This document shows positions 47,580 through 61,020 of a DNA stretch of 64,000 nucleotides, piece by piece. The translations under genes were made by a program, and so were the position numbers. Every line of letters starts with the position of its first letter. Within the stretch, counting starts at the first letter, position 1. The stretch lies in contig NC_069136.1 of assembly GCF_026914265.1 (NCBI RefSeq), positions 34,185,368 to 34,249,367 of the forward strand. Reading direction: 5' to 3'. The stretch comes from Mya arenaria (taxonomy: Eukaryota > Mollusca > Bivalvia > Myida > Myidae). The notes below the pieces were generated by a model. It ran no database searches. It was not told the DNA's origin and saw only the letters and a program-made list of their open reading frames with translations.

Positions 47580-50500
47580 CACACATTCAAATCAACCCCA
47601 TTATCACACGTAACATTACGGTTATATCACATACAAAACCATACCGTTACACCACATGCAAAACCACACAGTTAAAACACATTCAGAACAACACAGTTGT
47701 ACCACATAAAACGACTCAGTAATACCTCATACAAAACAACACAGTTATTCCACATACAAAACACACATTTATTCCACATACAAAACAAAATAGTAATACC
47801 ACATGCAGAACAACACAGTAATACCACATGCAGAACAACACAGTCATACCACATACAAAACAACACAGTCTTACCACATGCAAAACAACACAGTCTTACC
47901 ACATGCAAAACAACACAGTCTTACCACATACAAAACAACACAGTCATACCACATGCAAAACAACACAGTCTTACCACATACAAAACAACACAGCTATGCC
48001 AAATGCAAAACAATACACTACCGCCATATTCAAAACCTCACTGTTACACCACAAGCGAAACGACACATTTATACCACATACGAAACAACACAGTCGTTCC
48101 ACATAGAAAAATATACAGACATACCAAATACAAAACATCACAGTTATACCAAATACGAAACAGCACAGATATATCACATACGAAAAAACACAGTCATCCC
48201 ACATACAAATCAAAACAGTCAAACCAAATACGAAACAACACAGTGATACCGCATACAAACAGCCCAGTCATACCACATACAAAACAACACAGACATCCCA
48301 CATACAAACAACACAGTTATACCAAATGCGTAACAGCACAGATATACCACATACAAAACAACACAGACATCCCACATACAAAACAACAAATTCATTCCAA
48401 ATACGAAACAAAACAGTGATACCGCATACAAACAGCACAGTCATACCACATACAAAACAACACAGTTATACCAAATACGAAACAACACAGTTACATCGCA
48501 TACAAACAGCACTGTCATACCGCATACAAACAGCCCAGTCATACCACATATAAAACAACACAGACATCCCACATACAAACAACACAGTTATACCAAATGC
48601 GTAACAGCACAGATATACCACATACAAAACAACACAGACATCCCACATACAAAACAACAAATTCATTCCAAATACGAAACAAAACAGTGATACCGCATAC
48701 AAACAGCAGATTCATACCACATACAAAACAACACAGTTACACCAAATACGAAACAACACAGTTACATCGCATACAAACAGCACTGTCATACCGCATACAA
48801 ACAGCACAGTCATACCAAATACAAAACAACACAGTTATACCAAATACGAAACAACACAGTTATACCAAATGCGAAATAACACAGTTTTACAAAATACAAA
48901 ACAACACATTTATACCAAATACGAAACAACATAGTTATACCACTTACAAACAAGACAGTCATACCACACACAAACAACACTGTTATACCACATACAAAAC
49001 AACAGAGTTATACCGCATACAAACAATACAGTGATACCGCATACAGAACAACACAGTTATACCACATACAATACAACACAGTCATTCCACATACAATCAA
49101 CACAAATATACCACATATGAAACAACACAGTTATTCCACATAAGAAACAGCCCATCGATCTTACCACATAAAAAGCAACACAGTAATACCAAATTCAAAC
49201 AACACAGTTATACCAACCACTTACAATACATCACAGTCATACCACATACAAACAACACAGTTATACCACATACAAAACAACACAGTTATACCACATACAA
49301 AACAACACAGTTACACCGCATACAACAAACACAGTTATTCCACATATAAAACACACAGTTTATTCCACATACAAAACAAAATAGTAATACCACATGCAGA
49401 ACAACACAGTCATACCACATGCAGAACAACACAGTCATACCACATACAAAACAACACAGCTATGCCAAATGCAAAACAATACACTACTGCCATATTCAAA
49501 ACGTCACTGTTACACCACATGCGAAACAACACATTTATACCACATACGAAACAACACAGTCATTCCACATAGAAAAATATACAGACATACCAAATACAAA
49601 ACATCACAGTCATAAAACAATCAAAAAACACAGTCATACCACATACAAAGCAACACAGTTATACCACATACAGAACAACACAGTCATGTCACATACAAAA
49701 AATCACAGTTATATAACATACAAAACAACACAGCCATGCCATATGCAAAACGAGACAGTGCTGCCACATCCAAAACCTCACTGTTACACCACATACGAAT
49801 CAGCACATTTATACCACATACGAAACAACACAGTCATTCCACATACAAAACAATACAGACATACCACGTACAAAACAACACAGTTATACCACATACAATA
49901 AAACACAAGTATAGCACATACGAAACAACACAGTTAAACACAAACGAAACAGTACATCGATCTCACCACATAATAAGCAACACAGTTATACCAAATACAA
50001 AACAACACAGTCATTCCATATACAAAACAACACAGTTACACCGCATACAAACAGCATAGTCATACAACATACAAAACAACACAGTCATACCACATGCAGA
50101 ACAACACAGTCTTACCACATACAAAACAACACAGCTATGCCAAATGCAAAACAATACACTACTGCCATATTCAAAACGTCACTGTTACACCACATGCAAA
50201 ACAACACATTTATACCACATACGAAACAACACAGTCATTCAACATAGAAAAATATACAGACATACCAAATACAAAACATCACAGTCATAAAACAATCAAA
50301 AAACACAGTCATACCACATACAAAACAACACAGTTATACCACATACAGAACAACACAGTCATGTCACATACAAAAAATCACAGTTATATAACATACAAAA
50401 CAACACAGCCATGCCATATGCAAAACGAGACAGTGCTGTCACATCCAAAACCTCACTGTTACACCACATACGAATCAGCACATTTATACCACATACGAAA

Positions 50501-52282
50501 CAACACAGTCATTCCACATACAAAACAATACAGACATACATATGAAACAACACAGTTAAACACAAACGAAACAGCACATCGATCTCACCACATAATAAGC
50601 AACACAGTTATACCAAATACAAAACAACACAGTCATTCCATATACAAAACAACACAGTTACACCGCATACAAACAGCATAGTCATACCACATACAAAACA
50701 ACACAGTTATACCAAATTCAAAACAACACAGTTACACCACTTACAAACAACACAGTTATACCACATACAAAACAACACAGTTATACCACTTACAAACAAC
50801 ACAGTCATACCACATACAAAACAACACAGTTATACCAAATACAAAACAACACATTTATACCACTTACAAACTACACAGTTATACCACATACAAACAGCAT
50901 AATTAAACCACATACAAAACAACACAGTCATACCACAAACGAGACAGAACAGTTATACCGCATACAAACAACACAGTTATACCAATTAAGAACAGCACAT
51001 TTATAACACATACAAAACAACACAGTTATACAAAATACAAAACAACACAGACATCCCACATACAAAACAACATATTCATCCCACATACGAAACAATACAG
51101 TCATGCCAAATACAAAACAACACAGTCATCCCACATACAAAACAACACAGTCATACAACATACAAAACAACACTGTAATACCACATACAAACAGCATAGT
51201 CATACAACATACAAAACAACACAGTCATACCACATACGAGCCAGAACAGTTATACCGCATACAAACAACACAGTTATACCACACAAAACAGCACATTCAT
51301 AACACATACAAAACAATACAATTATACAAAATACGAAACAACACAGTCATACCAAATACAAAACAGCATAATCATACCACATACAAAACAACACAGTCAT
51401 CCAACATACAAAACAACACAGTCAAACCAAATACGAAACAACACAGTGATACCAAATAAGAAACAACACAGTGATACCGCATACAAACAGCACAGTCATA
51501 CCACATATAAAACAACACAGACATCCCACATACAAACAACACAGTTATACCACATACAAACAATTCAGTGATACCGCATACGAACAATACAGTCATACCA
51601 CATACGAAACAACACAGTTATACCAAACACGAAACAACACATTGATACCGCATACAAACAGCACAGTCATCCCACATACAAAACAACACAATCATCCCAC
51701 ATACAAACAACACAGTTATACCACAAACAAACAATACAGTGATACCGCATACGAACCACATACAAAACAACACAGTTATACCAAATACGAAACAACACAG
51801 TTATACCACATACAAACAATGCAGTGATACCGCATACAAACAATCCAGTCATACCACATACAAAACAACACAGTTATACCAAATACGAAACAACACTGTG
51901 ATACCGCATACAAACAGCACAGTCATACCACATACAAAACAACACATTTATACCAAATACGAAACAACACAGTTATACCACACACAAACAACACAGTCAT
52001 ACCACATACAGAACAACAGAGTTATACCGCATACAAACAATACAGTGATACCGCATACAGAACAACACAGTTATACCACATACAATACAACACATTCGTT
52101 CCACATACAAACAATACAATTATATCACATATACAACAACACAGTTATTCCACATAAGAAACAGCCCATCGATCTCACCACATAAAAAACAACACAGTTA
52201 TACCACATACAAACAACACAGTTATACCACATACAAAACAACACAGTTATACCTCATACGAGACAGAACAGTTATACTGCAT
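47580..52282. repeat. 25-b satellite array, about 185 units
   Basis: Unit CATACAAAACAACACAGTTA+TACCA, with a common 24-b form lacking one A and many point variants (GCATAC, CATGCA, CAAATACGA). Higher-order repeats occur: a block starting near 49461 recurs at 50136, exactly 675 b (27 units) later, with an older copy near 47995; a 271-b shift relates 48269-48420 to 48540-48700. Stops are rare in all plus-strand frames, giving long false reading frames. Confidence 0.95.
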
Positions 52283-55200
52283 ACAAGGGGAAATCACTAT
52301 GTCAATATGAGTACAAAATTGATAAATCTTGCAAGGCGCAAAACTTTCCATTACTACCTTTGCATTATAAAAGCTTTACTGAATTCGAACTCCTTTGAGT
52401 AATCGTTTAAGTAAGTATCTTGACAATGGATTACTTATGAGAAACAAACAATGCGAGTTAGTTCTGCAATTAAGTGCCCCCAGAGTTTTTTCTTGCAGGT
52501 TGAACAACTTCACATCACTATCTGTCTATGTTCCATGTTTCAATCAATTCCTTATTGTGTTTTTGTATAAATTAACCAGGGGATATAACTCTGAAAGAAA
52601 ATGCCCCAGATTCGAAGAAGAAGAAGAATGCCATATACAGTGTGTCCTTCTTTCAGTCGAAGGGGAGACATAATTAACATTGTATAGGACAGTAGCTTTG
52701 AACATGTTCTGACCAAGCATGGTGTGTTGCAAGTATATTAAAACTTAATGTAGCTTTTAACATTTTCTACCAATACTGCCGGTATTGCAAGTATTGTATA
52801 ACTTAGTGTATATTTGATATTGTTCTGACCAAACATGCACGTGTTGTAAGTATATCAATACTTAATGTAGCTTTTAACACGTTCTGACCAAACTTGTCCG
52901 AGTTGCAATTATATTAAAAGTTAATGTAGCATTGTACATGTTCTGACCAAACATGTCCGTGTTGCAAGTAAAATAAAGGCTAAGGTAGTTTTGAACATGT
53001 TCTAACCAAACATGCACGTGTTGCAAGTAAATTAAGGGTTCAAATAGCTTTGAACATGTTCTGACCAAACATGCCTGTGTTGCAAGCATATTAAATGTGA
53101 AAGTAGCTTTGAAAATGTTCTGACCAAACATGCCTGTGTTGCAAGCATATTAAAGGTTAAAGTAGATTTGAAAATGTTCTGACCAAACATGCCTGTGTTG
53201 CAAGCATATACAAGTAGCTTTGAACATGCTCTGTCCAAACATGCCTGTGTTGCAAGCATATTAAAGGGCAAAGTAGCTTTGAACATGTTCTGTCCAAACA
53301 TGCCTGTGTTGCAAGCATAATAAAGGTTAAGGTAGCTTTGAACATGTTTTGTCCAAACATGTCTCTTTTGCAAGCATATTAAAGGTTAAGGTAGCTTTGA
53401 ACATGTTCTGGCCAAACTTGCCTGTGTTGCAAGCATATTAAAGGTTAAGGTAGCTTTGAACATGGTGTGACTAAACATGCCTATGTTGCAATCATATTAA
53501 AAGTAAAAGTAGCTTTGAAAATGTTCTGACCAAACATGCCTGTGTTGGAAGCATATTAAAGGTAAAAGTTATTTGAACATGTTCTGACCAAACATGCCTG
53601 TGTGTTGCAAGTATATTAAAGGTTAGAGTAGATTTGAACATGGTCTGACCAAACATGCCCGTGTTGCAAGTATATTAAATGTTTAGGTAGCTTTGAACAT
53701 GGTCTGACCAAACATGCCTGTGTTGGAAGCATATTAAAGGTTAAGGTAGCTTTGAACATGGTCTGACCAAACATCCCCGTGTTGCAAGCATATTAAAGGT
53801 TAAGGTAGCTTTGAACATGGTCTGACCAAACATGCCTATGTTGCAAGTATATTAAAGGTTTAAGTAGCTTTGAACATGCTCGGACCAATCATGTCGGTGT
53901 TGCAAGTATATTAAAGGTTAATGTAGCTTTGAATATATTCTGACCAAATATGCCCGTGTTGCAAGTATATTAAAGGTTTAAGTAGCTTTGAACATGCTCT
54001 GACCAATCATGTCGGTGTTGCAAGTATATTAAAGGTTAATGTAGCTTTGAATATATACTGACCAAATATGCCCGTGTTGCAAGTATATTAAAGGTTTAAG
54101 TAGCTTCGAACATGCTCTGACCAATCATGCACGTGTTGAAAGTAGCTTTGAACATGTTTTGACCAAACATGTCCGTGTTGCAAGTATATAAAAGGTTAAT
54201 GTAGCTTTGAACATGTTTTGACCAAACATGGCCGTGTTGCAAGTATATAAAAGGTTAATGTAGCTTTGAACAGGTTCTCATTAATTCTCCTCGAAAATGT
54301 AGGACTGATGTAGATACTAATGTGCCCAACGACTTCAGTGTGGTTGAGTCCACTGTAATTTTGAATATAAGATGCAGTGCAGTGCAAAGATTATGTCTGT
54401 AAGACCCTTGATTGCGTGTCAGTGCCGCATATTTATGTTACACATGAACATCGGATTGGCCAAGAATGTTAGGTCAAACTCTTGACCATGTGTTTAATGA
54501 AATTATCATTTCTAAAGAAATTTTGTGGATTGTTCGTTTTATTTGGAATTTATATAGGAATGTAAACTGCATTGCATTATTTATGAATCTTTCCGTTTTA
54601 TTCGGGGTATGCTAAACTATTGGTTCTTAAATGTCAGATCGTTGCGTTCGCATATTATAAAAAAAACAAACACAACCACACACTACTTAAATTATTCATT
54701 TCAATAGCGTTGTTTATCACTGTAGAAATATGTATTGAATTCGTATGTATGCGTATACAATAATGAGAAACCAAACTTAAAAATACATCATACTGGTGAG
54801 ACTGAATCTTCTGATGTTTAATTTACTTTATCATGAACACATTTCGAAGCATTTTAAAAGCAATCTCATCAAACTGTTTGCGATTTGATTTTTAAATGTG
54901 TTTTATTTAAGAAAACTGCATAGTTGTTTCTGTTCATATTGCATTGTATTCATTTATTGACCGATTTAAGAAAGTATTTTGACCCACATATATTTACGAC
55001 CCCGGTCATTATTCTTTTGAAAAAGTGACTCCATTTCAGTAAGATATTGACTACATCTTGAAAATAATGACTCCCTACATGTCTATAAATTAGTGACCCC
55101 AACCAAACAGAACCGAGTGTATTATATTGTAGTAAAAATATATTTGATCAACATGTTTGGGCTTTTAAGGCTTGTGCTCCTAATTCTCAGATGTATAGCT

Positions 55201-55348
55201 GGTACTGCTGGAGCTACTACTTCTTTGGTGGTGCTGCTGCTTATCTTGCGATAGTAGTTCTATATTAAGGGAGTTAATTGTCATCAGCGTGATGACCCTT
55301 CATTTTGTTTTTTTTAATTATGAAGCCCCGAAGTCAAATGAACCCTTC
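52283..55348. repeat. Dispersed duplication, copy II (3.1 kb)
   Basis: Longer partner of 37384-39270, abutting the end of the satellite array. The extra length lies mostly in the ~60-b array. The last ~400 b (GACCCCGGTCATTATTCTTT, TTGACTACATCTTG) match copy I at roughly 95 percent by eye. Confidence 0.8.
52690..54285. repeat. ~59-b tandem repeat, about 27 units
   Basis: Unit: GAACATGTTCTGACCAAACA, TGCCTGTGTTGCAAGCATAT, TAAAGGTTAAGGTAGCTTT. Against 8 units in copy I, the array has expanded here or shrunk there. Confidence 0.95.
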
Positions 55349-55364
55349 ACATCCACACAAACAC

Positions 55365-55620
55365 ATTTTATGGTATTTCCTTCGATACCTTTGATATCTG
55401 AAGATTAAAGGCAACTAAACATGAACTCATAATGTGGTATTTCCTTCGATACCATTGATATGTTTAGGTTGAATGCTCGTACACACATACTCATGATATA
55501 GTATTTTCTTCGATACCATTGATATGTTTTTGTTGAATGCTCATACACACATACTCATGATATGGTATTTTCTTCGATATCATTTATATCTGTAGGTTAA
55601 AGGCACATACACACGAAAAC
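55365..55620. repeat. ~66-b tandem repeat, about 4 units
   Basis: Unit with TATGGTATTTTCTTCGATAC, CATTGATATGTTTAGGTTGA, ATGCTC.TACACACATACTCA. Begins just after the end of copy II. Confidence 0.85.
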
Positions 55621-56090
55621 AAGCACAAGTAAATAGATGGATAACGTTTTGTCAGTATCTTAGTATTAACACTTCTAATGATTTGTCACACTTCGTATTG
55701 AAATTAAGAAAGTGCATTTTACAAACCATGAGCGAGTCCCTTTAATAACAAACGTAGTACATTAGCTTAATTTGTTATTCGATATCGTGTAAAATTGAAT
55801 TACTGTATGCATTAAGGACAATACAGTCTTTAACTACTTTTGAGCGAAAGGATTTATTTGTATATGATGGAGTAATTTGATTATAAAATTTTGATAAATG
55901 AGAATGCAACTTTCGTGTTAGATTTAATGAACATTTAAACTAACTGAATTCATTAGTGAAATAACTTTTGAAACAGTCTGATATTTGGGAAAAAGTTAAC
56001 ATCTTATGCTGGGAGGCGGCTATTTAAACTCGATATGAGTCCTAACCTTTCTAATTGATACGCATAAATTAACTTCCTCTTTATTAGTAA
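55621..56090. other. Stretch without recognised features
   Basis: AT-rich, and no gene or repeat is supported. Confidence 0.4.
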
Positions 56091-56094
56091 CCAT

Positions 56095-56660
56095 GTAAAA
56101 CATTTTTCCTTATCAATTGGTGTCTCATCCAATTAACAGTGCAACCGTGATGGTTTTACCTCGCGAACAAAGCTTTTTTTTCGAGTTAAGGTTATTATTA
56201 AAAATCATATATCGCAATGCCAAGCCATCTCATTAATATTAATTAGGTATTATGAAAACTAAAAACAACCACAATGTCATTGTTTTTATGGATTAAAAAA
56301 TACACACTATTTAGCTTAGTTTATTTAAACCATATTCAATTAAGTGATCAGTACTTATCAGGTCGGAGTTTTCTTTAAAGGCGCAACAATATGGTTGATA
56401 CATCTTTTAGATTTATTCCTTATCAATTGATTTATCATCTCATTAAAAATACAACAATGTTGGTTTAAGCTCGCGAACAAAGTGTTTTGTCGAGTTGAAA
56501 AGTTATTATTAAAAATCGTACATCGTTCATATCTCATTAATATTAATAAAATATTAAGAAAACTAAAAACTACCACAATTTTATTGTTTTTATGGATTTA
56601 AAAATAAACATTATTTAGTTTATATCATTTAAACCATATTCAATTAGATGATCAGAACCA
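56095..56660. repeat. Two direct copies of a ~250-b segment
   Basis: 56105-56350 and 56410-56655 share TATCAATTG, CTCGCGAACAAAG, TTATTATTAAAAATC, CTCATTAATATTAAT, TTGTTTTTATGGATT and AAACCATATTCAATTA, at roughly 300-b spacing. Confidence 0.75.
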
Positions 56661-57650
56661 AAGGTGGCCATCACATGATTAAGATGGTGTATATTTGTGA
56701 AATATGACTCCAAAAATGTATTTAACTGAAAAACCCACTATATAAACATAATACACTAACAAGGTTTCCAGCTTCAAAACTGCCTGTTTTCCACATGACT
56801 TTAATTAAGGCTATTTTTTAAAGAGCATTTTCCATTAAATTAATAAAACTAAGCATTATTACATAGCCAACAAACGTCTCTACCAAAAAACATTTACCTT
56901 AAAAACATTTGTTCACGCATATTTCCACAATCGCCGAACAACCTTGGAAATACAGTCTAATTTTGGTTAGTCCATCGAGAAGTCGCAACACCATTTTTCG
57001 TCACTAAATCAGTACTTGACGCTAGTATCCGGGTTAACTATCGGTGCTTTTCGTTAAAACTATACATACACTGTTAATCGCACTAAGCCTGGCGTACAAA
57101 TATTGTCTTAATCCAACATACTAACGTCAAATAGTGTTTCTTTCAATAAAATAAACACATCGGTATCAGCCATTATCACGGGACCTTTTAAAGTCTGTGT
57201 TTGAAACGTGTCGTTTCATTGGTCGACTGATTTGCTCCCAGTTTACTACGCTGTTCAACAAAGGTAAGGATTTGAAGCCGGGACAATTTTATTGTAAACA
57301 AATATTTCTGGCGGCGCCAAATTCATGTTTGCTTTTTCGGCATTGCATGTTTTGATTTAATCTTTAAGCGTTCTTTGACAACAATCATATACAATGATTG
57401 TCAACTGATAAGAATAATAGGGAAGCACTTTGAGTAATGGTTAATGGTGATTTGTATGTGTTTACCTTATTTACGGGTCAGAGAAGACATGGCTGTTTGA
57501 CCGTTTATTTTGTAAATGCTTTGATTTTAATTAAAACCAGATATAAAAATAAATAATTTAATGCCAACACCACCCACCCCCTACCCCTTTTATTTTTCTT
57601 GTGTTGGTTGTCAATACTGACTTATGGTATTCCTTCTTGGCAACAGCTTG
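56661..57650. other. Stretch without recognised genes
   Basis: No coding region is supported. A TTGGTCGACTG / GGCGGCGCCAAATTCATG stretch at 57215-57330 is less AT-rich but shows no readable exon. Confidence 0.4.
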
Positions 57651-57659
57651 TTAGTATTG

Positions 57660-58290
57660 CACACACACCACGGGTGGATCCAGGATTCGCTGTACATAAG
57701 AGGGGTAGTTATGCACCAGTCAATTATTACCACGCCCCCCCCCCCCCCCAGGTTCGGGGGGATAGCTGGGGAAATGGGCCGTGTCTTTTGAATGCGGTGG
57801 TTTTGTCTTCGCGCAAAATATAGCGGTGAAAGGGCCTAACCTAAGGTCACTTGGGTGCGGGGGCATTTGGCGGGGATTGTACCATCAGTTCATCTCAAAG
57901 TCAAAGTCCCCACTATTCCCCGAACGGGGTGGGGGCGTGGCTACAATTGACTGGTTCATTACTTAATAGGATGAGTGACATTTTGACTTGTGCCCCCCCC
58001 CCTCAGAAACGAAATTTAATTGGTTTAAAGTGATGGCAGGGGCGTTCAGGGTCCCCCACACACAAAATGGTGCATTTTTGGCATAATGTATTAAATGTAT
58101 TACATTTTATCATTTCATCTCCTGTATTTAAACAAACATAATGATTTTTCCTTGGGGGGGGGGGGGGGGCGGCACCACCCTCCCCAATCCCCCCAAAAAA
58201 GAAATTCCTTGTTTCTGTTCACTTATTCATACCCGACCACCCCCCTCCCTCCCCCACTACACACACACATGGGGGCACCCCACCCCCACC
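57660..58290. repeat. G/C-homopolymer-rich repeat remnant
   Basis: Runs of 9-14 C or G at about 57735-57749, 57993-58003, 58155-58168 and 58237-58256, with CGGGTGGATCCAGGATTCG at 57670. The GGATCCAGGATT plus poly-G/C pattern is known from DNA-transposon remnants in several animals; the family is not identified. Confidence 0.5.
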
Positions 58291-58707
58291 CTACCTTGAA
58301 TCGGTTAATGCAAACTGCACTTTATACAGTATGATCATGTCCCTAATGCATTTCAACTTGTCAGACTTTGTAAATCCAATATCATCACAAGTGCCTTAAT
58401 TAGCGTATTTCTAGACATTGAGCCTGTATTTTCAAGTCACTGGTGACTATAGGATTCATCAATTTACTTCTGTCTGCAAAACATTTAATTAAATGTGAGA
58501 TGAAATGCAATTTCATAAGAAAGCCACCATAGAAACAAACAAGTTTTAAAATAAAAATGTTAGCTCAATCCATTTATATTATATCTTATAAAATTGAAAT
58601 ATATGTGAACTACACTGATATTTTTATTCATATGCATTTTCTGGTGTAACTTTATAAACCGTATAAACTGAGAATGAGTCTTATTGATATAGAATATTAC
58701 AAGTCAT

Positions 58708-60418
58708 TTACAAAAATTTTAAAACAGACTTCAAACCAAGAAATTTCATCTTTAATGATTTTTTTTCCATAGTGTTTGATTTTTTAATCCAGCACATTTG
58801 TCTGTGGAACCAACTATTGCATGAATCACATTGAATCCATTCCTCTTCTCTTTCCGAAAAACACTTTTGGCACAAATCTGTATCATCAGATATTGTTTCA
58901 TGTGTATGGTCAGGCTGTGGTTCCTTTGATGGACCTGGCTGTGGCTCAGTAGACGGACCTGGCTGTGGCTCCTTCGATGGGCCAGGTTGTGGCTCATTTA
59001 AAGGGCATGGTTGTGACTCCTCAAATGGGTCAAAGTGTGGCTCATTAGTTTGGACAGATCCTGTCTTGGTACGAGATTTTGCGACCTTTTGGCGCTTTGA
59101 AGGAATTGTCTCTGGCACTTTAGTTTTATCCTTACTTGCTTAGAAACCTTAATTTGTTTGCGATGTGCCATCGTTTTTTTCTACTCTAAGGGATGATTTA
59201 AAGTTCTTACGAAATTGTGATAGTAAAACCATTAGATATTTTTGTATCAATTCATTGAATATACTGCATGTCTGTGATGAAATCAGAACCATTTTTTCAA
59301 GAATACTGTCGATATCCTGATCTTCATCAAATTCAACAACTCCTGCCATTGAGCAACTGTTCACAACCACAGAAATGAAAAGTGGATACAAACTCTGGTT
59401 TCGCATTATGTGATCAAGACACATTTTGTACATTGATTTTCCAAATGTCATTAGATTTTCATGTACAAAAACTGCCATACACTCCTCTGTTAACTTAACA
59501 AAGAAAGTGAACAGAATATCAGTGACATTTGTTAGGCCCCTTGATGAATATTGTCTTCTTTCAACATCAAGAAGTGATTCAGGTTCATTTGTATTGGCCT
59601 TTAAATAGTTTTCCTCTTCTTTTAATGTATTAAGGATTGAGACAGTGAAATTGGCTTCACTGTAAATGTCTTGACCTTCTTTTGTTTTAGATTACAAATT
59701 ACTGTGTTGAATTTTAGTGTATTTCTTTCTCAAAGATGCAAGACAATAACCTGCAACATATCTGATCCGTGCTTACGATGCATCAGTAACTTGGCGTTTT
59801 GGTATATTTCCTTTGGTAATTTTCAAAAGGTCAACTTTTTGTTTCAAATAGAATAGTCTAACTGCTTCAACAATATTATAGCAAACAATGCGTTGATGGT
59901 CAGAAAAGAAACATTCATCTCCAAACAAGTCAATACAACTTAATGTATAATCTGCACTTGTAGTGAACTCATGAGACAATCGATAATATTTTGCTAAACA
60001 TGCTTCTGGTACTCCTGTAGATGATTTCTTGTTTCCTGTTAATTTTGTTACAACCTCAGCAAATTTAAGGAATATTTTTTTCACGAATATTGATAATTTT
60101 GGCTGATGAATTTTGTCAAGAATTTCATTAATGCATTTATGATTTTCAGTTACTTCTTTTTTCATATTTCATATTCTCTATTACTGTGGTGATGTTGAAT
60201 TGTTCAGGAATCTCGAATTCTATAGCCACAGCTTCAATAGATATAATTGATGCTATTATCCTGTTGAAGTCACCATCGAGATTTTCAATATCTTCGGTAG
60301 CCTCTACATCAACATCTTCAATCTGTGGCTGGTCCTCATTGTCTTCCGGAAATTCTGTTGTCTCTTTGAAATCAGAGTCGTCATCGCATGTTAAACTGAA
60401 ATGAGAGGTACAAAACAT
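58708..60418 (-). pseudogene. PHD-finger protein relic, minus strand
   Basis: Three main blocks on the minus strand. 60418-59773 starts acidic (DDDSDFKETTEFPEDNED) after a TTTCAG acceptor near 60408, then has an alpha-helical region; a one-base slip at an A-run near 60160 changes frame. 59773-59149 includes ARIRYVAGYCLASLRKKY just past a stop, then an open C-terminal helical part from 59478. 59118-58708 has 8-residue repeats (EPQPGPSK, four times) and a PHD-like zinc finger C83-x2-C86-x10-C97-x2-C100-x4-H105-x3-C109. The overall plan (acidic start, helical body with IRYVAGYC, C-terminal PHD) recalls transposon-associated proteins of cnidarians and molluscs, but I do not recognise a named family. 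It lies head to head with the P-like transposase. Confidence 0.6.
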
Positions 60419-60549
60419 TTATTTTTTGTAATACTATTGAAAGTTATATTTATGTCAACATGATATCACAAAAATCCCATCTTATATGCAATCGTTTGGG
60501 TCCGATAGGAAACAATAAGATCCGTGCATAAGTAAATTTACAGTATCTT

Positions 60550-60856
60550 TTAAAGCTGCATTCTCACTGATTGACGATTTTTACACATCAATATCAATAT
60601 TGGTGATTTTGGAATCAGTGCTTTTAATTCAAATAGAAAAGATCTCAATTGTTTGGGTAACTGCCATTTTTTTTTAATATCAAAAGCGTTTCTAACACTT
60701 TTAGCCATGATGACATAAATTTCTGTATGTCAATATAAACAACTGCTACATGGATTATTGTAAGCAGTGCAACCAGACATTTATGCAAAATAGTCTCATT
60801 CCAAGACAAAGATTTTTTTTTATCAAAACATTCAATCTGTGACAGTGCAACTTTAA
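60550..60856. mobile_element. MITE with ~25-b inverted repeats
   Basis: Left end TTAAAGCTGCATTCTCACTG+ATTGA; right end is the imperfect complement, TCAATCTGTGACAGTGCAAC+TTTAA. TTAA occurs at both borders. No coding capacity. It lies in the gap between the two divergent genes. Confidence 0.75.
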
Positions 60857-61020
60857 AACTACTATCATCAACCTTATTTTAATGGAATATAATTGTATTG
60901 ATATATTCACATGCAATTTAATATCAAAGCAGTCAATTTATGAGATTACAACCTTTAATGGGGGGAGGGTTAAAACATTGTTGTATTCACATTTATTTTA
61001 AATCAAAACTTTTGTTTTCA

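Noticed and set aside
47697-52185. Long plus-strand open frames (up to 240 codons) rich in HTKQHS and TTYKTTQ
   Set aside because: They follow the 25-b satellite in all three frames; there are no splice sites, codon bias or domain.
47580-52282. CRISPR-like repeat/spacer pattern
   Set aside because: Units are contiguous without unique spacers, and the DNA is eukaryotic.
52874-53373. Minus-strand frames with FKATLTFNMLATQACL repeats
   Set aside because: Shadows of the ~59-b array.
57599-58334. Small plus-strand frames with proline runs
   Set aside because: Created by poly-C and poly-G tracts of a repeat remnant.
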